64,000 nucleotides of DNA from Siderastrea siderea (taxonomy: Eukaryota; Cnidaria; Anthozoa; Scleractinia; Rhizangiidae), in NCBI GenBank assembly GCA_964030785.1, contig OZ034967.1, forward strand, positions 49,636,533-49,700,532, in the 5' to 3' direction. The notes under the pieces are model-generated. The model was not told the DNA's origin. It made no database searches and was given only the letters and a program-made list of their open reading frames with translations. A program made the translations under genes and the position numbers. How positions within the stretch are numbered: the first letter of the stretch is position 1; every line of letters begins with the position of its first letter. Shown one piece after another: positions 23,566 to 34,585 of the stretch.

Positions 23566-24098
23566 GTTTTTCATGAGATCACCGATGCTGGTGTTGCCAG
23601 TCTATGTGAAATACTGAAACATCCAAGCTTGATGGTGTTGCCAGCCTATGTGAAGCACTGAAACATCCAAGCTGCAAAGTAACAGCACTAGTCCTGAGAA
23701 GTAATCAGATCACTGATGCTGGTGTTGCTAGTGTATGTGAAGCACTGAAACATCGAAGCTGCAAAGTAACCACACTAGACCTGGGTTTTTCATGAGATCA
23801 CCGATGCTGGTGTTGCCAGTCTATGTAAAATACTGAAACATCCAAGCTGCAAAGTAACAAAGCTGCTGGTGTTGCCAATCTATGTGAAGCACTGAAACGT
23901 CCAAGGTGCAAAGTAACCACACTGGACCTGAGAAGTAATCAGATCACCGATGCTGGTGTTGCCAGTCTGTGTGAGGTACTGAAACATCCAAGCTGCGAAG
24001 TAACCACACTAGACCTGAGAAGTAATCAGATCACCGATGCTGGTGTTGCCAGTCTGTGAAACACTGAAACATCCAAGCTGCAAAGTAACCACACTAGA
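23566..24098 (+). repeat. leucine-rich-repeat array, degenerate
   Basis: Units of about 84 bp with the words gatcaccgatgctggtgttg, tgaagcactgaaacatcc and aagctgcaaagtaac, encoding the ITDAGVASLCEALKHPSC type of LRR. About six to seven units are present, several partial, with indels that break the frame. Confidence 0.8.
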
Positions 24099-24099
24099 G

Positions 24100-25088
24100 T
24101 TGATCAATTCTAATATTATTTTAAAGAACAAAAAGAATCAATGAGAAATACGTTGAAACAACAGAAACCAGATTTTCAACTATATATCTAGAGCAGGAAT
24201 AGCAAAGAAATAAGACTGAAAAGTAATTTGTTTTTTGCTTAAGATACTGTCAGTTAACTTTTAATGGTTTATTTAGGGACTTCTTATAATAAGGTTCAGC
24301 ATCGCTTTATCGTGTAATTGTTTCATTTTTTTGTCGTAGTTGTAGTAGTAGCATATCATTTTAATAACTTGTGGCTATTGTGAAAATGGTTTAATAATAG
24401 ATAATTTCCATGCTAAATTTTTTAAACTCTTTTCATTGGCGTGTGTTGTCAGACAAAAAAGTGAAGGAATTGTTAAAATATGACAATGATACTATACTGC
24501 GACGAGAGCGTTGGACAAAAAAGGTCAGTCCACGACGGGGAACGAACCCATATCCTTTCACACCCTAGTCGTATGATCTAACCACGCAGTTACCATGAGA
24601 CTGGTGGCGACCTAGGTCATATTTACTAGCCTTAATATGGAATACGACCAATACAACTTATTGTAATCTGCTGTCACTATCTAAATTTTGATTGGCTAAA
24701 AGCACACTGCTAATTCCGACTGTCACCATTTTCATTGCGTCATTCCTACAGACAACAGCTGTAATCCATGTAGAAATGACGTCATTTTGAAGACAACAGG
24801 TTAATTTTACATGCAAAAGCTTTTGCAGAGTCACTTTTTTACGCAAGCTTTTCAAGGAACATTTCTCCAGAAGGTTGAACCAAAATGGATAGTATTCACG
24901 CAAAAGTTTAATTTTAAGTTTTAAGAATATTTTCAATTGCATTTTGTAAAACCTTACTGCAAATTTTAGAGTAAGCAAAAGGTTGTTAGCTTAAAAATAT
25001 ACTTGTTAACAAGTTGATGTGTCGTTGGGTGATTAGTTTCTTGTGCGCGCTCTTATCTTTTCCAATGCTCAAATGGGTGCATAACAAG
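24100..25088. other. spacer without a gene
   Basis: AT-rich sequence around the tRNA-like repeat at 24,524-24,605. No coding content recognised. Confidence 0.45.
24524..24605 (-). repeat. tRNA-derived repeat or tRNA pseudogene
   Basis: Read on the minus strand: tggtaactgcgtggttagatc resembles an A box, and ggttcgttccccgtc a B box, about 45 bases apart. The stems do not pair well enough for a functional tRNA. Confidence 0.4.
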
Positions 25089-25236
25089 ACAATTATTGGA
25101 TTCTGTTTTTGTATGATAGCAAGAGTCGGTCAAGGCCTCGGTTTGTGTTATCCGCCTAAGCCTTTGGCTTCCTCAGATAACACAAACCGAGGCCTTACAA
25201 TTCTCGCTATCATGTTCATCCTTATCCAATAATTGT
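25089..25236. repeat. fold-back repeat, 148 bp
   Basis: A long hairpin: caattattggat, atgatagc and aaggcctcggtttgtgttatc on the left are mirrored by gataacacaaaccgaggcctt, gctatcat and atccaataattg on the right. The loop is about 25 bases. Confidence 0.75.
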
Positions 25237-25590
25237 AATTATGGGACTCAAGAAAAGTACATAAATAGCTGACTCTTGAATTCTACCTTGTATTTCAGTC
25301 GAAAAACCAATTTTGTGAATCGTGCGCCATGCCGGTTTTCGCATGAAATTTAACGTGAAATTAATTTACTCGTCAGGCAATGAATTTTTCTACTTTTCTT
25401 TTTAAAGTTGGTAATTATTTAATTAGAGAACACTTTTTAGTATTATTATAACCATTCTTATTATTCAACTGCATTCAGTAGAGTACAAATAACACCCAAA
25501 ACGAGTACAAATATCCCACGGTATTTGTACTCCAGAAGACCGGTTTGACAGGTTTTCTACAAATGCCACGTCAGGCTTTAGGCTTACAAG

Positions 25591-25994
25591 GTGAACGATG
25601 AAAAAATGGCCGAAACGCTCGTTTTTCCCGAAGAAAACAATGAATGCTTACCAAATTTTGAGGTTTTTAACGAAAACGAGATCCTAGAGACAAGCAATGA
25701 CCTAGACGACAGTGAAATTTCTTTATTTATTGAAGAAAATCGAAATGTATTAAAATACAACAGAAAATACAAAAACTGACCTCAAGTCCGTTAAAGAAAC
25801 AAGGGCCATTGAAGAAATTCCCGCCGAGGAACTTAACAACCTTTTATGTCATTTGTTTGTCAAAGTCAGGAAACGGAACCCATCATTTCTCAGGAGCTGT
25901 CTTCAACAAATGTACAATTGTTGTCGGTCAGAAATCTCCACCGCTATCTCTTCCAAAACGACCCGTGGTTAGTGATTCGGACGAAGATGACTGA
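25591..25994 (+). pseudogene. possible DUF3504-like (Crypton-derived) fragment
   Basis: The first frame (62 codons from 25,591) is acidic. One frame change later comes TDLKSVKETRAIEEIPAEEL followed by a segment with LNNLLCHLFVKVRKRNPSFL. This resembles the start of DUF3504 proteins, which derive from Crypton tyrosine recombinases, but the match rests on memory of the family pattern alone. No recombinase catalytic residues are seen. A one-base frame difference or an intron separates the two parts. Confidence 0.3.
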
Positions 25995-27016
25995 GCTTGA
26001 AGTGCTGTTTAACTTTGTTTGACTTGACTTTCGAGTTCTGTTTGTTCTGTCAAGTTCTTTCTTTTCGTAGTTTTACTCGTTGACCAAGAACATTGTTGTT
26101 TATCTAACTGTAAACCCGAAAATAATTCAGTTTTGCGTTGTTCCATCTTTGTTTTCCTTGCAAGTTTGAAATAAAATCCCGACGCTTCGCTCGATTGACA
26201 CAGGTTTGACAAGTTTTCATTTTTGACCAATCAACAACAACCTCACGTCAAGCGCGCGAAACCTGACTCCGCTGGCGCGCTCACTCGCTGCTCAGAAGTC
26301 ACGTTAGTTTGTCACGCAACTCAGGCAGTTTATGAACCACTTTTCCATTTTGTAGCTAAGTTGAATAATAAATCCCTTATTAGACGGTTTAGTGTGTAGT
26401 ATCGTGGGATATTTTTAATCGTCTCTTGTATTTTGACTCGCCCTACGGGCTCGCCAAAATACGGCGCGACTCGTAAAAATATCCCACGATACTACACACT
26501 AAACCGTCTAATAAGATATATTTATTCCCGTTGAGGGGTAACAGAAGTCATAGAATATCGTTTTCCAAAAGAACACAGTTTTGCCTAGTCCAAAAGAAAG
26601 CAGATCTGTTTGTTCGGAGTAAACCAGTGTTCCGTCCATTTCGTTCCTTCTGCTAACAATCGGTGGCAGAATGAGAACCGAATACTGTTTCGTTCAGCGT
26701 GAAAAATGACAAGATACCAAAAAGATCGCGCATACCATCTATTCTTCTTAGGGGGTTGGGGGAGATACTCCCTACAATAGGCTATACTAGAGGCCTTTAG
26801 AATTGGAAAGACCAAGCGACTAACTTTAAGAATTGCCGGATCCTTAGTAAACCTGAATCAGAAAATACTCGCTGCAAAGCGCATGAAGCAATCTTGATTG
26901 ACAAAGCTAAGACAACCGCAAGGGTTAAAAAGACGTGATGTGCTGCACTAATGACACTTCCTGTTTAGCTACTAACATACCATCATCGAATGAAAAAGTT
27001 GTGAACTGGGGAAATA
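25995..27016. other. spacer without a gene
   Basis: Apart from the fold-back at 26,376-26,515 no feature is recognised. Short frames on both strands lack domains. Confidence 0.45.
26376..26515. repeat. fold-back repeat with 42-bp perfect arms
   Basis: The left arm starts cttattagacggtttagtg and the right arm ends cactaaaccgtctaataag. The arms also share gtagtatcgtgggatattttta. The loop contains a smaller inverted pair around ctcgccctacgggctcgcc. A related copy lies at 34,407-34,585. Confidence 0.85.
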
Positions 27017-27343
27017 CAAATGAAATGAAGACGCGCTTGTCGCAGTTGTAATCGCAATTTAGGCAATTGCTAAGAAAGCCGGGGAAAAAAAGATTTTCGG
27101 GGCTTCAACGGGATTTTTTCATTCTATGTTTTATTCCTTTCACGGGTTAAGATGAACTCAATAAATTCACCTGGTCCCATTGTTTGGTTCTTCATGACTC
27201 GGTAAAGCACTGCAGCACGAACGCAGAGGCCACGGGTTGACATCGCGTTGAAGCCCCGAAAATCTAGTGTTTTTTTTTTCTGGCTTAATTCGCAACTGCT
27301 TAAATTGCGATTATAGCTACGATGGTCATGTCTTCATTTCATA
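27017..27343. repeat. palindromic repeat with a tRNA-like core
   Basis: The outer arms are inverted copies: gaaatgaagac, aatcgcaattta, aaagattttcggggcttcaac on the left, and gttgaagccccgaaaatct, aaattgcgatt, gtcttcatttc on the right. The loop has A-box-like gactcggtaaagcac and B-box-like cacgggttgacatc, spaced as in tRNA-derived repeats. Confidence 0.6.
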
Positions 27344-27811
27344 GCCTATCGTCATCATTCATTGAAAATTTTTAAACTTCAATGTTAACGGTCCTGTAAC
27401 GTATTTACTCTTTTCATATTTGTAGCCCCTTTTGCAAACCAAATATAGGGCAATTTTTTTGTGACATTTATTTGTTACTTTATATGGCCAAATTTTCTGT
27501 TGTCTTCTGCGTCTTTAGTTTACTGTCGTAAGGATTAGTCTTACCCTATGTACACTTTTAAATGCGAGGAGGCTCCGCTGAAATTGGATTCCTTTTTTGC
27601 GCTTACAGTATATGCAAGTTTGCTGTTTTACCATGTTAAAGAGTCCTTGAAGTGTACCTTAAACTGAAAGAGGTAGCAGTTAAATCTAAGTTCCCTGAAT
27701 GTTGCGAAATTTGGCAAAACATACGAAAGCTGGAAGCGTTTGAGCGCCTAACATGCTCTATTGTTTTAGGCTTATTTTTGAGGCATAGTTCGTTCTAGCT
27801 ATATGGTAGGG
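27344..27811. other. left flank of the Polinton
   Basis: No gene seen. The last six bases, GTAGGG at 27,806-27,811, are the left target duplication of the Polinton. Confidence 0.6.
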
Positions 27812-28073
27812 AGTAATATTGTCAGCACTATGAGGGCCCAAGCCTCGTTTTGTTGCCCTCGAGTGATTTGATTGGTGGGGAAGGGAAGTTTCGCGGCCAT
27901 GTTGGTTTGAGGAAGTGACGCCATACCTGTCAGAAATCAAAAAATCCCCATAGCAACAAGATGTCAGGTAAAAAAATTACATTTAATGGCGGCAAAAAAC
28001 CTTACGTACAAATCGGGAGCGTGTGCACTAGACCCGAGGGGTATGTCAGGCGTCCCTTTTTATCAAAGTGCAA
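27812..28073 (+). repeat. Polinton left terminal inverted repeat
   Basis: About 262 bp, paired with 50,834-51,108. Shared words include attgtcagcac, ctcgagtgatttgattggtg, catagcaacaagatgtcagg and ggcgtccctttttatcaaag. Differences are scattered indels and substitutions. Confidence 0.93.
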
Positions 28074-28141
28074 AAATTTAAAAAAAAAAGGGAAAAGGGG
28101 GTGTCACGTGACGGTGACTGAGCTTGGGCTGGACCCGAGTT

Positions 28142-30920
28142 CTAGATGACTTTCTGGTATCCGTAGGGGTAGGTTTGGAAGGTACTGGGATCGATGACCC
28201 TCTTGTCGTAGACCAGTAGGTAACACTTGTAGTCGGGAAAGGCGTAGAGGTCGTAGGGTTTGGCATTACGCACGATCTTGTGGGTTTTGACAACTTAGGT
28301 TTGGCGCGGTTCCTTTTGAGGATGTTGGATTTCGACGAGCACGTATTGGCGCATGACGTCATAATTCAATTGGGTTTTGCTTTCACTGTTGAGACGGAAG
28401 CCGCGGACTTTACACTCGTCTTTCCCTTTCTTGGTTTGGTACCCATAATTCTTGGGCCCTCCCGACACGAATTCCATGACGTAATCATCGGCCTTCATTT
28501 CGCTGGTGAACTCTCCGAGGTAATCCCCCAAGAGAGGGTTGGGTTGACCTGGTTCCTCGAGGTAAATGACCGAGACGGTGTCGAAGTACAGCAGGCATTT
28601 GCCCAAGAGTTCCAGAGCTTCGTAGAGACGGAGACGGAGACGCGCCCAACAGGTGGTGAAAGAGGCCACGAAGATGTTGACATTGGGGGACACGGGGATG
28701 TCTTCTTGTTGATGTTGATAATGGACTTCCACGAGGTGGTCGTTGATGACGGAGACGTGACAGACATCAAGGGTGTCTGTGTCCAGGAAACAATGGAAAT
28801 CTTGGCGATCTCTGAATTCCACGACTTGGATCTTGTTGACACGTTGCCCGAACTTGCTCCACATGGAATTGAGCATCATTTTGGCCAGTTGCCGCAAACC
28901 CGCATTGTACTCGATTTTGTCGTACTCCAGGCGGATGCCCTCGTGCTCCTCATACTCGCGGATGTACTGTTTGGTTTCGTCGTCGCCTACCCATTCGGGC
29001 CAACCGCTAGCTTCTTGTTTGATTTTCAACCAGGCGTTGACGTACTCTTGGAAGAGGTCTTCACAGGTGTCGGGAAAATGTCACACCTCGTAAATGTACT
29101 GGATCTGGTAACCCAGGGCAACGGCTTTTTGCAATTGGGGGGTGCACCACGTCCCGGTCAGGGCGCGTTCGTGATCGGAGTTTGTTGCGGACCACTTTGC
29201 AAGAGTTTACACCCATTGCGGAGCTTTTCGACCTCCTTGTTGTTGACATGGTACTGGTGCACCATGAAATACCCATCGTATCCTTGAAAGTTGTGAGCGA
29301 TGACGTTGACTCGACGCCTATCATTCAGGGTCAGTGTCTAACCACTGGAGAAAATCTCGGACACACTGGTCTCCTGGGAAGCGAAAGGGTCGAGGTTCGT
29401 CTTTGGTTTCGGCGACCACCAGATTGGCCACGTGCTGTTCTTGGGGTTGCATGGCCTCGATGTCAAAAACCACGTGCAAGGGTGGGAGTTCTTGTTCGTC
29501 CTCGTCATCATCATGATCATCATTATCTTCTCCTTACTCATTGGCCTGCAGGGTTTGAAGACCAGTGGCAGCACCCCGTTTGGCGGTAGGACCTCGTTGA
29601 CGTCGGCGTTTTCATTTGCGTTCCTTTTTTTGCTCTTGGATTTCATGAGGGGTGAGGGTGTTTTGAATGTAACAACGGTGGTTTGGGCGTCGACGTACTG
29701 GTGGTAGGAAGGACAATCCACGTACCCGCAGCGATGACATCCAATGTCTTTCATCCCACCTCCAGTTTGAGACAGCCCATGCATCGACGGGTTTTGGTGC
29801 GATGGGGTGCAAAACAGGTGTCTCCGAAAAAGTCCCGTCTACAGTCATGACAACGTTGCGAGGCTTTGAGACCGCACGGGTAGGCGTGGAGGAAATCGGG
29901 GCACTCTTTTTGGCAACAGGCGCGGTACTCGACTTTGTTTTGACAGCAGTCACGTCCTTCATTGTTGTAGGATTTCAAGCAAGTGGCACAGACGTACCTT
30001 TTGTTGAAGAACCTGGGGAGAATGGTGATGACCTGGTGATGACTGGTAGTGACCTTTCTGGTGGAACAGGATCAGTTGTTTGGACAAGGGTGGTTCAAAA
30101 CTTTTCACGTGGTACGCGCAGTCCGCATCGACCAAGACAATCTGGTACTCGTACAGGGATGGGGCTTTACTGAATTGGGTCGACGCTTGGAACCCGCAAG
30201 GACTAAAAGGGACGTTGGCTTTGTGATGGAGTAACAAGGCTTGCTCTTTTTGCATCTTTTTCCCCCTTTTGAAAGATTGCCATTGGGGATGATGGTCCAC
30301 CTTGGCTTTGGCAGAGACCAAAGCGCGAGCACAGCACAGGTCATCGTCGTCGTCCATTTCAAATTGTTTGTTGCTGTTCAAGGCTTTGGCGAGACGTTCG
30401 AGAAGGGCCTCTACCTTCACCCCTCCTTGTTGCCATTCGCCAGTCCGTAATCCCCAGCCATTGAAATTACTGGTGAGACGATTGGAACTGAGGGTGAAGG
30501 AAAGACGGTCTTGGTCGTGAAGGTCAGGGGTAATGGTTAACACTTGATCCAAGGCGCGTCATAACCCGTTTGGCAGAGCTTGGACCACATGAGGACTGTC
30601 CACACAATTGCCCGTTTGACGAAATCGAGTGGTAAAATGACGTTCGCGGACCCCGTGGTAACACTGCGTCGATCCACAATGGGTTGAAGATCAAATTTAA
30701 AGGTTCCCACAGGGGTTTAAGGATCGAGTCCTCCACCAGCTCTGTTGAAGGAGTTGGGTTTGAAAAGCCCTTTGGCATTCAAAGGCATCCATGACGTCAT
30801 TGCATAACGCATCTTCTTCTTCACTGTCATGCTCCGACCTATCAAGTCCAAGCAAAGCCAAGACCCCCTTGCGGGAGACACCACTAGGACCTGGTTCTTC
30901 TTCTTTTGTCTTGACGACAT
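28142..30920 (-). pseudogene. polB: Polinton family-B DNA polymerase, internally deleted and frameshifted
   Basis: The ATG at 30,920 (MSSRQKKKNQ) lies about 50 bases below a TATA box (30,971-30,979). The product would copy the element by protein priming. Visible parts: N-terminal region (30,000-30,900); a Cys-rich zinc-binding insert at 29,750-29,980 (CHDC, CMGC, CHRC); Exo I VFDIEAM near 29,460; Exo II NFQGYDGYF near 29,280; the block before motif B (GTWCTPQLQKAV) near 29,130; motif B region (AGLRQLAKMMLNSMW) near 28,880; motif C near 28,580; C-terminus GYQKVI at 28,142. Between about 29,200 and 29,150 the Exo III and motif A region is missing. Motif C reads YFDTVSVIY, with Val at 28,574-28,576 where the family has the second catalytic Asp. 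There are at least four frameshifts and one in-frame TGA. The gene is clearly dead. Confidence 0.9.
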
Positions 30921-30964
30921 GACGATTGCCCGAAGGCAAACCGCACTGAAGAAATAGGAGTAAG

Positions 30965-31340
30965 GTGCGCTTTTTTATAAAGAAAAACCAGATCACGTGA
31001 CATGGGTGGAAGAACCAATGACAGGAAAGTCACGTGAACCAAAATAATAATAATAATAATGAAATAGGAAGGGTGGGCTGCCTTGTTTTATAGAGGAGAG
31101 AGGGTCACGTGACGTGAGAGAAAGAACCAATGACAGGAAAGTCACGTGAACCCAAAAATTATAATAAAAGATTAGGGATACCCTCACGTGACATGGTTTG
31201 AAGAACCAATGACAAGAAAGTTACGTGAACCCAAAAAAATGATTAAGAAAAAGGTTAGGGGGTACCCCCCTCCCCCCTCTCCCCTCCTTATTTTTTACCC
31301 ATTAATCTTTTCGGGAAAAGAAAAGAGAGGGTATAAAAGA
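30965..31340. promoter_or_regulatory. left divergent promoter array of the Polinton
   Basis: Three copies of a module of about 90-100 bp, each with cacgtgac, agaaccaatgacaggaaag (a reversed CCAAT box) and gtcacgtgaaccc. TATA boxes point both ways: minus strand at 30,971-30,979 and 31,086-31,092 toward the polymerase, plus strand tataaaag at 31,332-31,339 toward the small ORF at 31,370. The modules recur in inverted orientation at 50,357-50,560. Confidence 0.7.
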
Positions 31341-31369
31341 TGGGTGCCATTTTCGCTTCTTGCAGGATC

Positions 31370-31543
31370 ATGAATCCTTCAGTTTATGAGAGGCTAAAGA
31401 GGAATAAGAAGATTTTAGATCAAGCGGCAAAACTGACGGCTTTGACAAAAGATCGAAGTTTAGAAAAGTGCGCAGCCCAGTTAGAAAGTGAAGACTTGTT
31501 AACAGATTCCCTTGAAATTTATCCCCAGTTGACTTGCAACTAG
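31370..31543 (+). CDS. small Polinton protein, function unknown
   Basis: 57 codons from the ATG at 31,370, 31 bases after a TATA box. I chose this start over the ATG at 31,340 because that one overlaps the TATA box. It is basic at the N-terminus (YERLKRNKK), then helical and acidic (SLEKCAAQLESEDLL). I do not recognise it. A second frame begins just after its stop. Confidence 0.4.
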   Translation: MNPSVYERLKRNKKILDQAAKLTALTKDRSLEKCAAQLESEDLLTDSLEIYPQLTCN

Positions 31544-31547
31544 TACA

Positions 31548-31959
31548 TTGAAGGATTGGACTTTGCAGCTCCTCAGTGGAGAAATCGTTATGGAACAGTT
31601 AGCGGAAATGGAACAGTTCGCAGAAGTGGAACATTTAGTGGAAATGGGACTAAACAGACGTGCCCAAAGAAAAAGGTACCGTGAAAAATACAAGGAGAAA
31701 AATCATAGAGTATCTTGCAAGATATCAGGAAGCGAACCGGGGAAAAATGTTGGAGCGAAGAAAACGATATCGGGAAGCAAACCGGGAAAAAATCGAAAGC
31801 GGAAAGCGAACCGAGAGAGAGAGAGAGAGAGAGAAAGAAAGAGAGAGAGAGCCAGAGGAAGGGGCACTTTTGTCACGTAGAAAGGGAACTTTGGTAACGA
31901 TAAAAGGGAACTTTGGTAACGAACTAGGGAACTTTAGTAACGACAGGGAACTTTTGTAA
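31548..31959 (+). pseudogene. charged protein with RYxEANREK repeats, frameshifted
   Basis: Opens with LLSGEIVMEQLAEMEQFAEV and repeats of a 6-7-residue acidic unit. It then needs one frame change near 31,680 to read ARYQEANRGKMLERRKRYRE and a further copy of RYREANREKI, followed by an (RE)n run from a (GA)n tract at 31,813-31,852. Short Arg/Glu repeats of this kind form long helices. The function is unknown. The reading frame then enters the non-coding repeat array. Confidence 0.4.
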
Positions 31960-32064
31960 CTTTTTAGGGCACTTTCGTAACCGAAAGTAGGGCGCTTTGG
32001 TAACAACTCGGGCACTTTTGTCACGAAATCAGGCACTTTTGTAACAAAATGGGGCACTTAGGTA
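31870..32064 (+). repeat. iteron-like array of GGGnACTTTnGTAAC units
   Basis: Nine to ten units of 18-24 bases sharing ggg(a/c)acttt(t/g/c)gtaac, separated by 4-8 variable bases. Isolated units reappear at 36,252-36,295, on the far side of the presumed nested insertion. Confidence 0.8.
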
Positions 32065-32760
32065 ACACCCACTACCAACTATTCAAATCATTATTTTTTT
32101 TACATGAAATGCTTGGTTTATTGTGCCATTTTTTCAATGAGTGTTCACCGAAAATTAATTAGACCTTTAACACACTCAACCTCAATGGCAACACGGTACA
32201 CACGCTTATTTGTTTCTTAACTACGTTCGCTGAAAAAAACTTTTTTATGGGCGATTGCTGTCCAAATTTCTGCTGCAGTTACTGCTTTACCAGAAAAATG
32301 GGGTCCTCGCATTCGTTTTGAAGGTAAGGTACGAGTTAAACTTTGAAGAAATAGGCCTTTGCTACTTGATAAGGCTTTCATAGCTGATATTGGGAAAACA
32401 CTGTAAATGCTCGAATAACCGCATCCCCACGTCTCGCTATACAGTACTTATATGTTCAATGAATAGAGCAAATTAAAACATGGGTGGGGGTGATCTTGAC
32501 TGCGAAAACGAAATTCACCTTTCAGGATTTACGTACCAACTTCCATTAACCTTTTTCAAATATTGCCAAAAAGGTGTTGTTTGTGAACTTATCGTTTAAG
32601 GCGAAGGTTTGGTATTTGCCCCCGCAGGGATTTTGCCTAGAGGCAAAATTCCGAGGAGGCATCCTTATAGCTCACACGTATATAAAGTAAAGGGAGGTTA
32701 AGTACTTACAGTTAAAATATACAGTAGGTATATATACCAGATCAAATCTCGATTTGCCAG

Positions 32761-32897
32761 AACAGGGCGCGCACGGAATAGGTGGGTAATGATGACGTTT
32801 CATCACTAAACGCCCGAACGGAATAAATGGGTAATGATAACTTAGCATCAGTAAATGCCCGAAGGGAATATCTGGGTAATGTGACGGTGTTAGTAAA
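32761..32897 (+). repeat. tandem repeat, three units of about 56 bp
   Basis: Units share gcccgaa(c/g)ggaata, tgggtaatgatgac and catcagtaaa with substitutions. Confidence 0.7.
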
Positions 32898-34406
32898 TCA
32901 AAAATCTCTATCTAGAAGGTACACGGTATTCAAGAAAACGTGTGGTTCTTTTTCCGTCAGTCATACTGCGAGTGTTTCCTTTTAACCGCACATGTGTTCA
33001 GTATATAAATCTCGCAGAGCAGCTGTTTTGAAGGGGGGAGAGAAACTGAAGTTTTTAGTTCCGTTTGCCTCATTTTATTCCCGTAAATTTCGAGTAAATT
33101 CTCTGGCCACGAGAAGGAAAAGTTCGAGTTTGGCCTAAGAAATTTTGGATCCAGAGACGCTGCGTATGTCTATTTGTCGGACACGCATCATACACAAATC
33201 ATTGATTGGAAATGTTTAGTCAGACACAAATCACTTCGGAGGACTGAAAGACTCGGTCGACAAAGAAGAAAGCATTGCTTAGCGAACGAGTGAATCTCAA
33301 CACCAGTAAACCCAACAGACATCAGTTTTGTTTTTTAAAACTCGTGAGAAATATCGCGTCACAAGATTGTATTAGGTCGCGTGGAAACACAACAACTGTA
33401 GCACTTCCCCTCAGAAATAGCTCATGGAAACAGTGAATTTCTTGAAAAATATTTCTAGGTCGAATTCTTCAGTTTCTGTTTATATTTTACGGCCCTCGAC
33501 TCGCGAAATTAGCTTTAAGTTTATTCTCTTTTTGCTTTTTGTTCTTCTAATTTGTTCCTCAATCAATTAATAGGTTCGACTAATTTGCACGCAAACCATA
33601 CCCAAACACAAAGAAGTTCCATGGTTGACAGAAAAAGTAGAGCTCATTTGCATTAGTGGTCAACCCGTTTCAATTGGCGCGATTCCGTAATGTCAGTGAA
33701 ATCTCTTAGCACTGGACTGGGTGCTAATCTAAACTTGGCCTGCTTCTGCAGAAACAATCTAAAACCTAAATTATACTACAGAAAAAAAAACATGCCACAC
33801 AAAAGTGTTTCTAAGTAAATCAAGAAAAAGGAAACCTTCAAAATCAATAGATACGTTCACAAAAACTTTTCAGTAACAGTGGGGGCAGCTGTAGCATCAA
33901 CTATTTCTAGTTCATATAGATAATACGGGTCACTTCTACTGTAGAGTTTTTGCAGAGCTATTTTATTTCAAGACAGCCATCTCCGCCTTTCACTGCAAAG
34001 AGTTCCCGTTATATCGTTGTTCCATGTTTGAAAATTCATTCCGTGCAAAGTTTATAAACAAGACCCACACGAAAGTATCTACATTAACTTCTTTAGCCCG
34101 CGCTTAAGTATGCCGTCGCATTGCGACACGGACTGTGTGTGGTAAAAATGAACAAAAAGTATGCGCAAAGGCAGTAAGCGCGAACGGCCTCAAACTTTGT
34201 TCTTACTGTATTTCAAAGGACTACTTATTATCCAACTGTATTAGTTATTGTACAGAAAGCGTGCGAAACGAGTACAAATATCCCACGAAATTGTATAGTT
34301 GGTTATTGTACAGTACTGTGCGCGCGCTCATCCTGTTACACTTGTAGTAAGTTTTCTTTCAAGTTACTGAAAAGAGTTGAAAAAGGTTAAGTTGGATAAT
34401 AAATCT

Positions 34407-34585
34407 CTTATTAGATGTTTCGGTGTGAAGTATCGCCGTCTATTTTTACTCGTTGTTTGTACAGTCGATACAGTTGATACTCGTTCATACCCGTTGTTTG
34501 TACAGTTGAGCCCTGCAGGCTCGTCAAAATACAGCACAACTCGTAAAAGTATACGGCGATACTTCACATCGAAACATCTAATAAG
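34407..34585. repeat. fold-back repeat, second member of a family
   Basis: The arms of 33 bp begin cttattagatgtttcgg and end ccgaaacatctaataag-like. The loop contains ctcgttgtttgtacag twice and gccctgcaggctcg. Flank and arm starts (ataataaatc, cttattag) match the fold-back at 26,376-26,515. Confidence 0.8.

Larger units (their letters stand above)
22966..24100 (+). pseudogene. NACHT/LRR (NLR-like) gene remnant
   Basis: Residues of the 199-codon frame show a NACHT nucleotide-binding P-loop twice (LTGKAGIGKTVFCQ and LTGKADIGKTVSCQ), each preceded by a helical segment with IFLxITDDEKN. This comes from a tandem copy of about 227 bp. The NACHT domain stops soon after FKFAFLMTFRQLSL, and the remaining Walker B and sensor regions are missing. 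About 540 bp of leucine-rich-repeat units follow without a shared frame. NLRs sense infection or damage in the cytosol. This copy looks deleted and frameshifted, though missing exons cannot be excluded. Confidence 0.75.

Noticed and set aside
28280..29287. 335-codon open frame on the plus strand
   Set aside because: It is the antisense of the DNA polymerase region, which has clear polymerase motifs on the minus strand.
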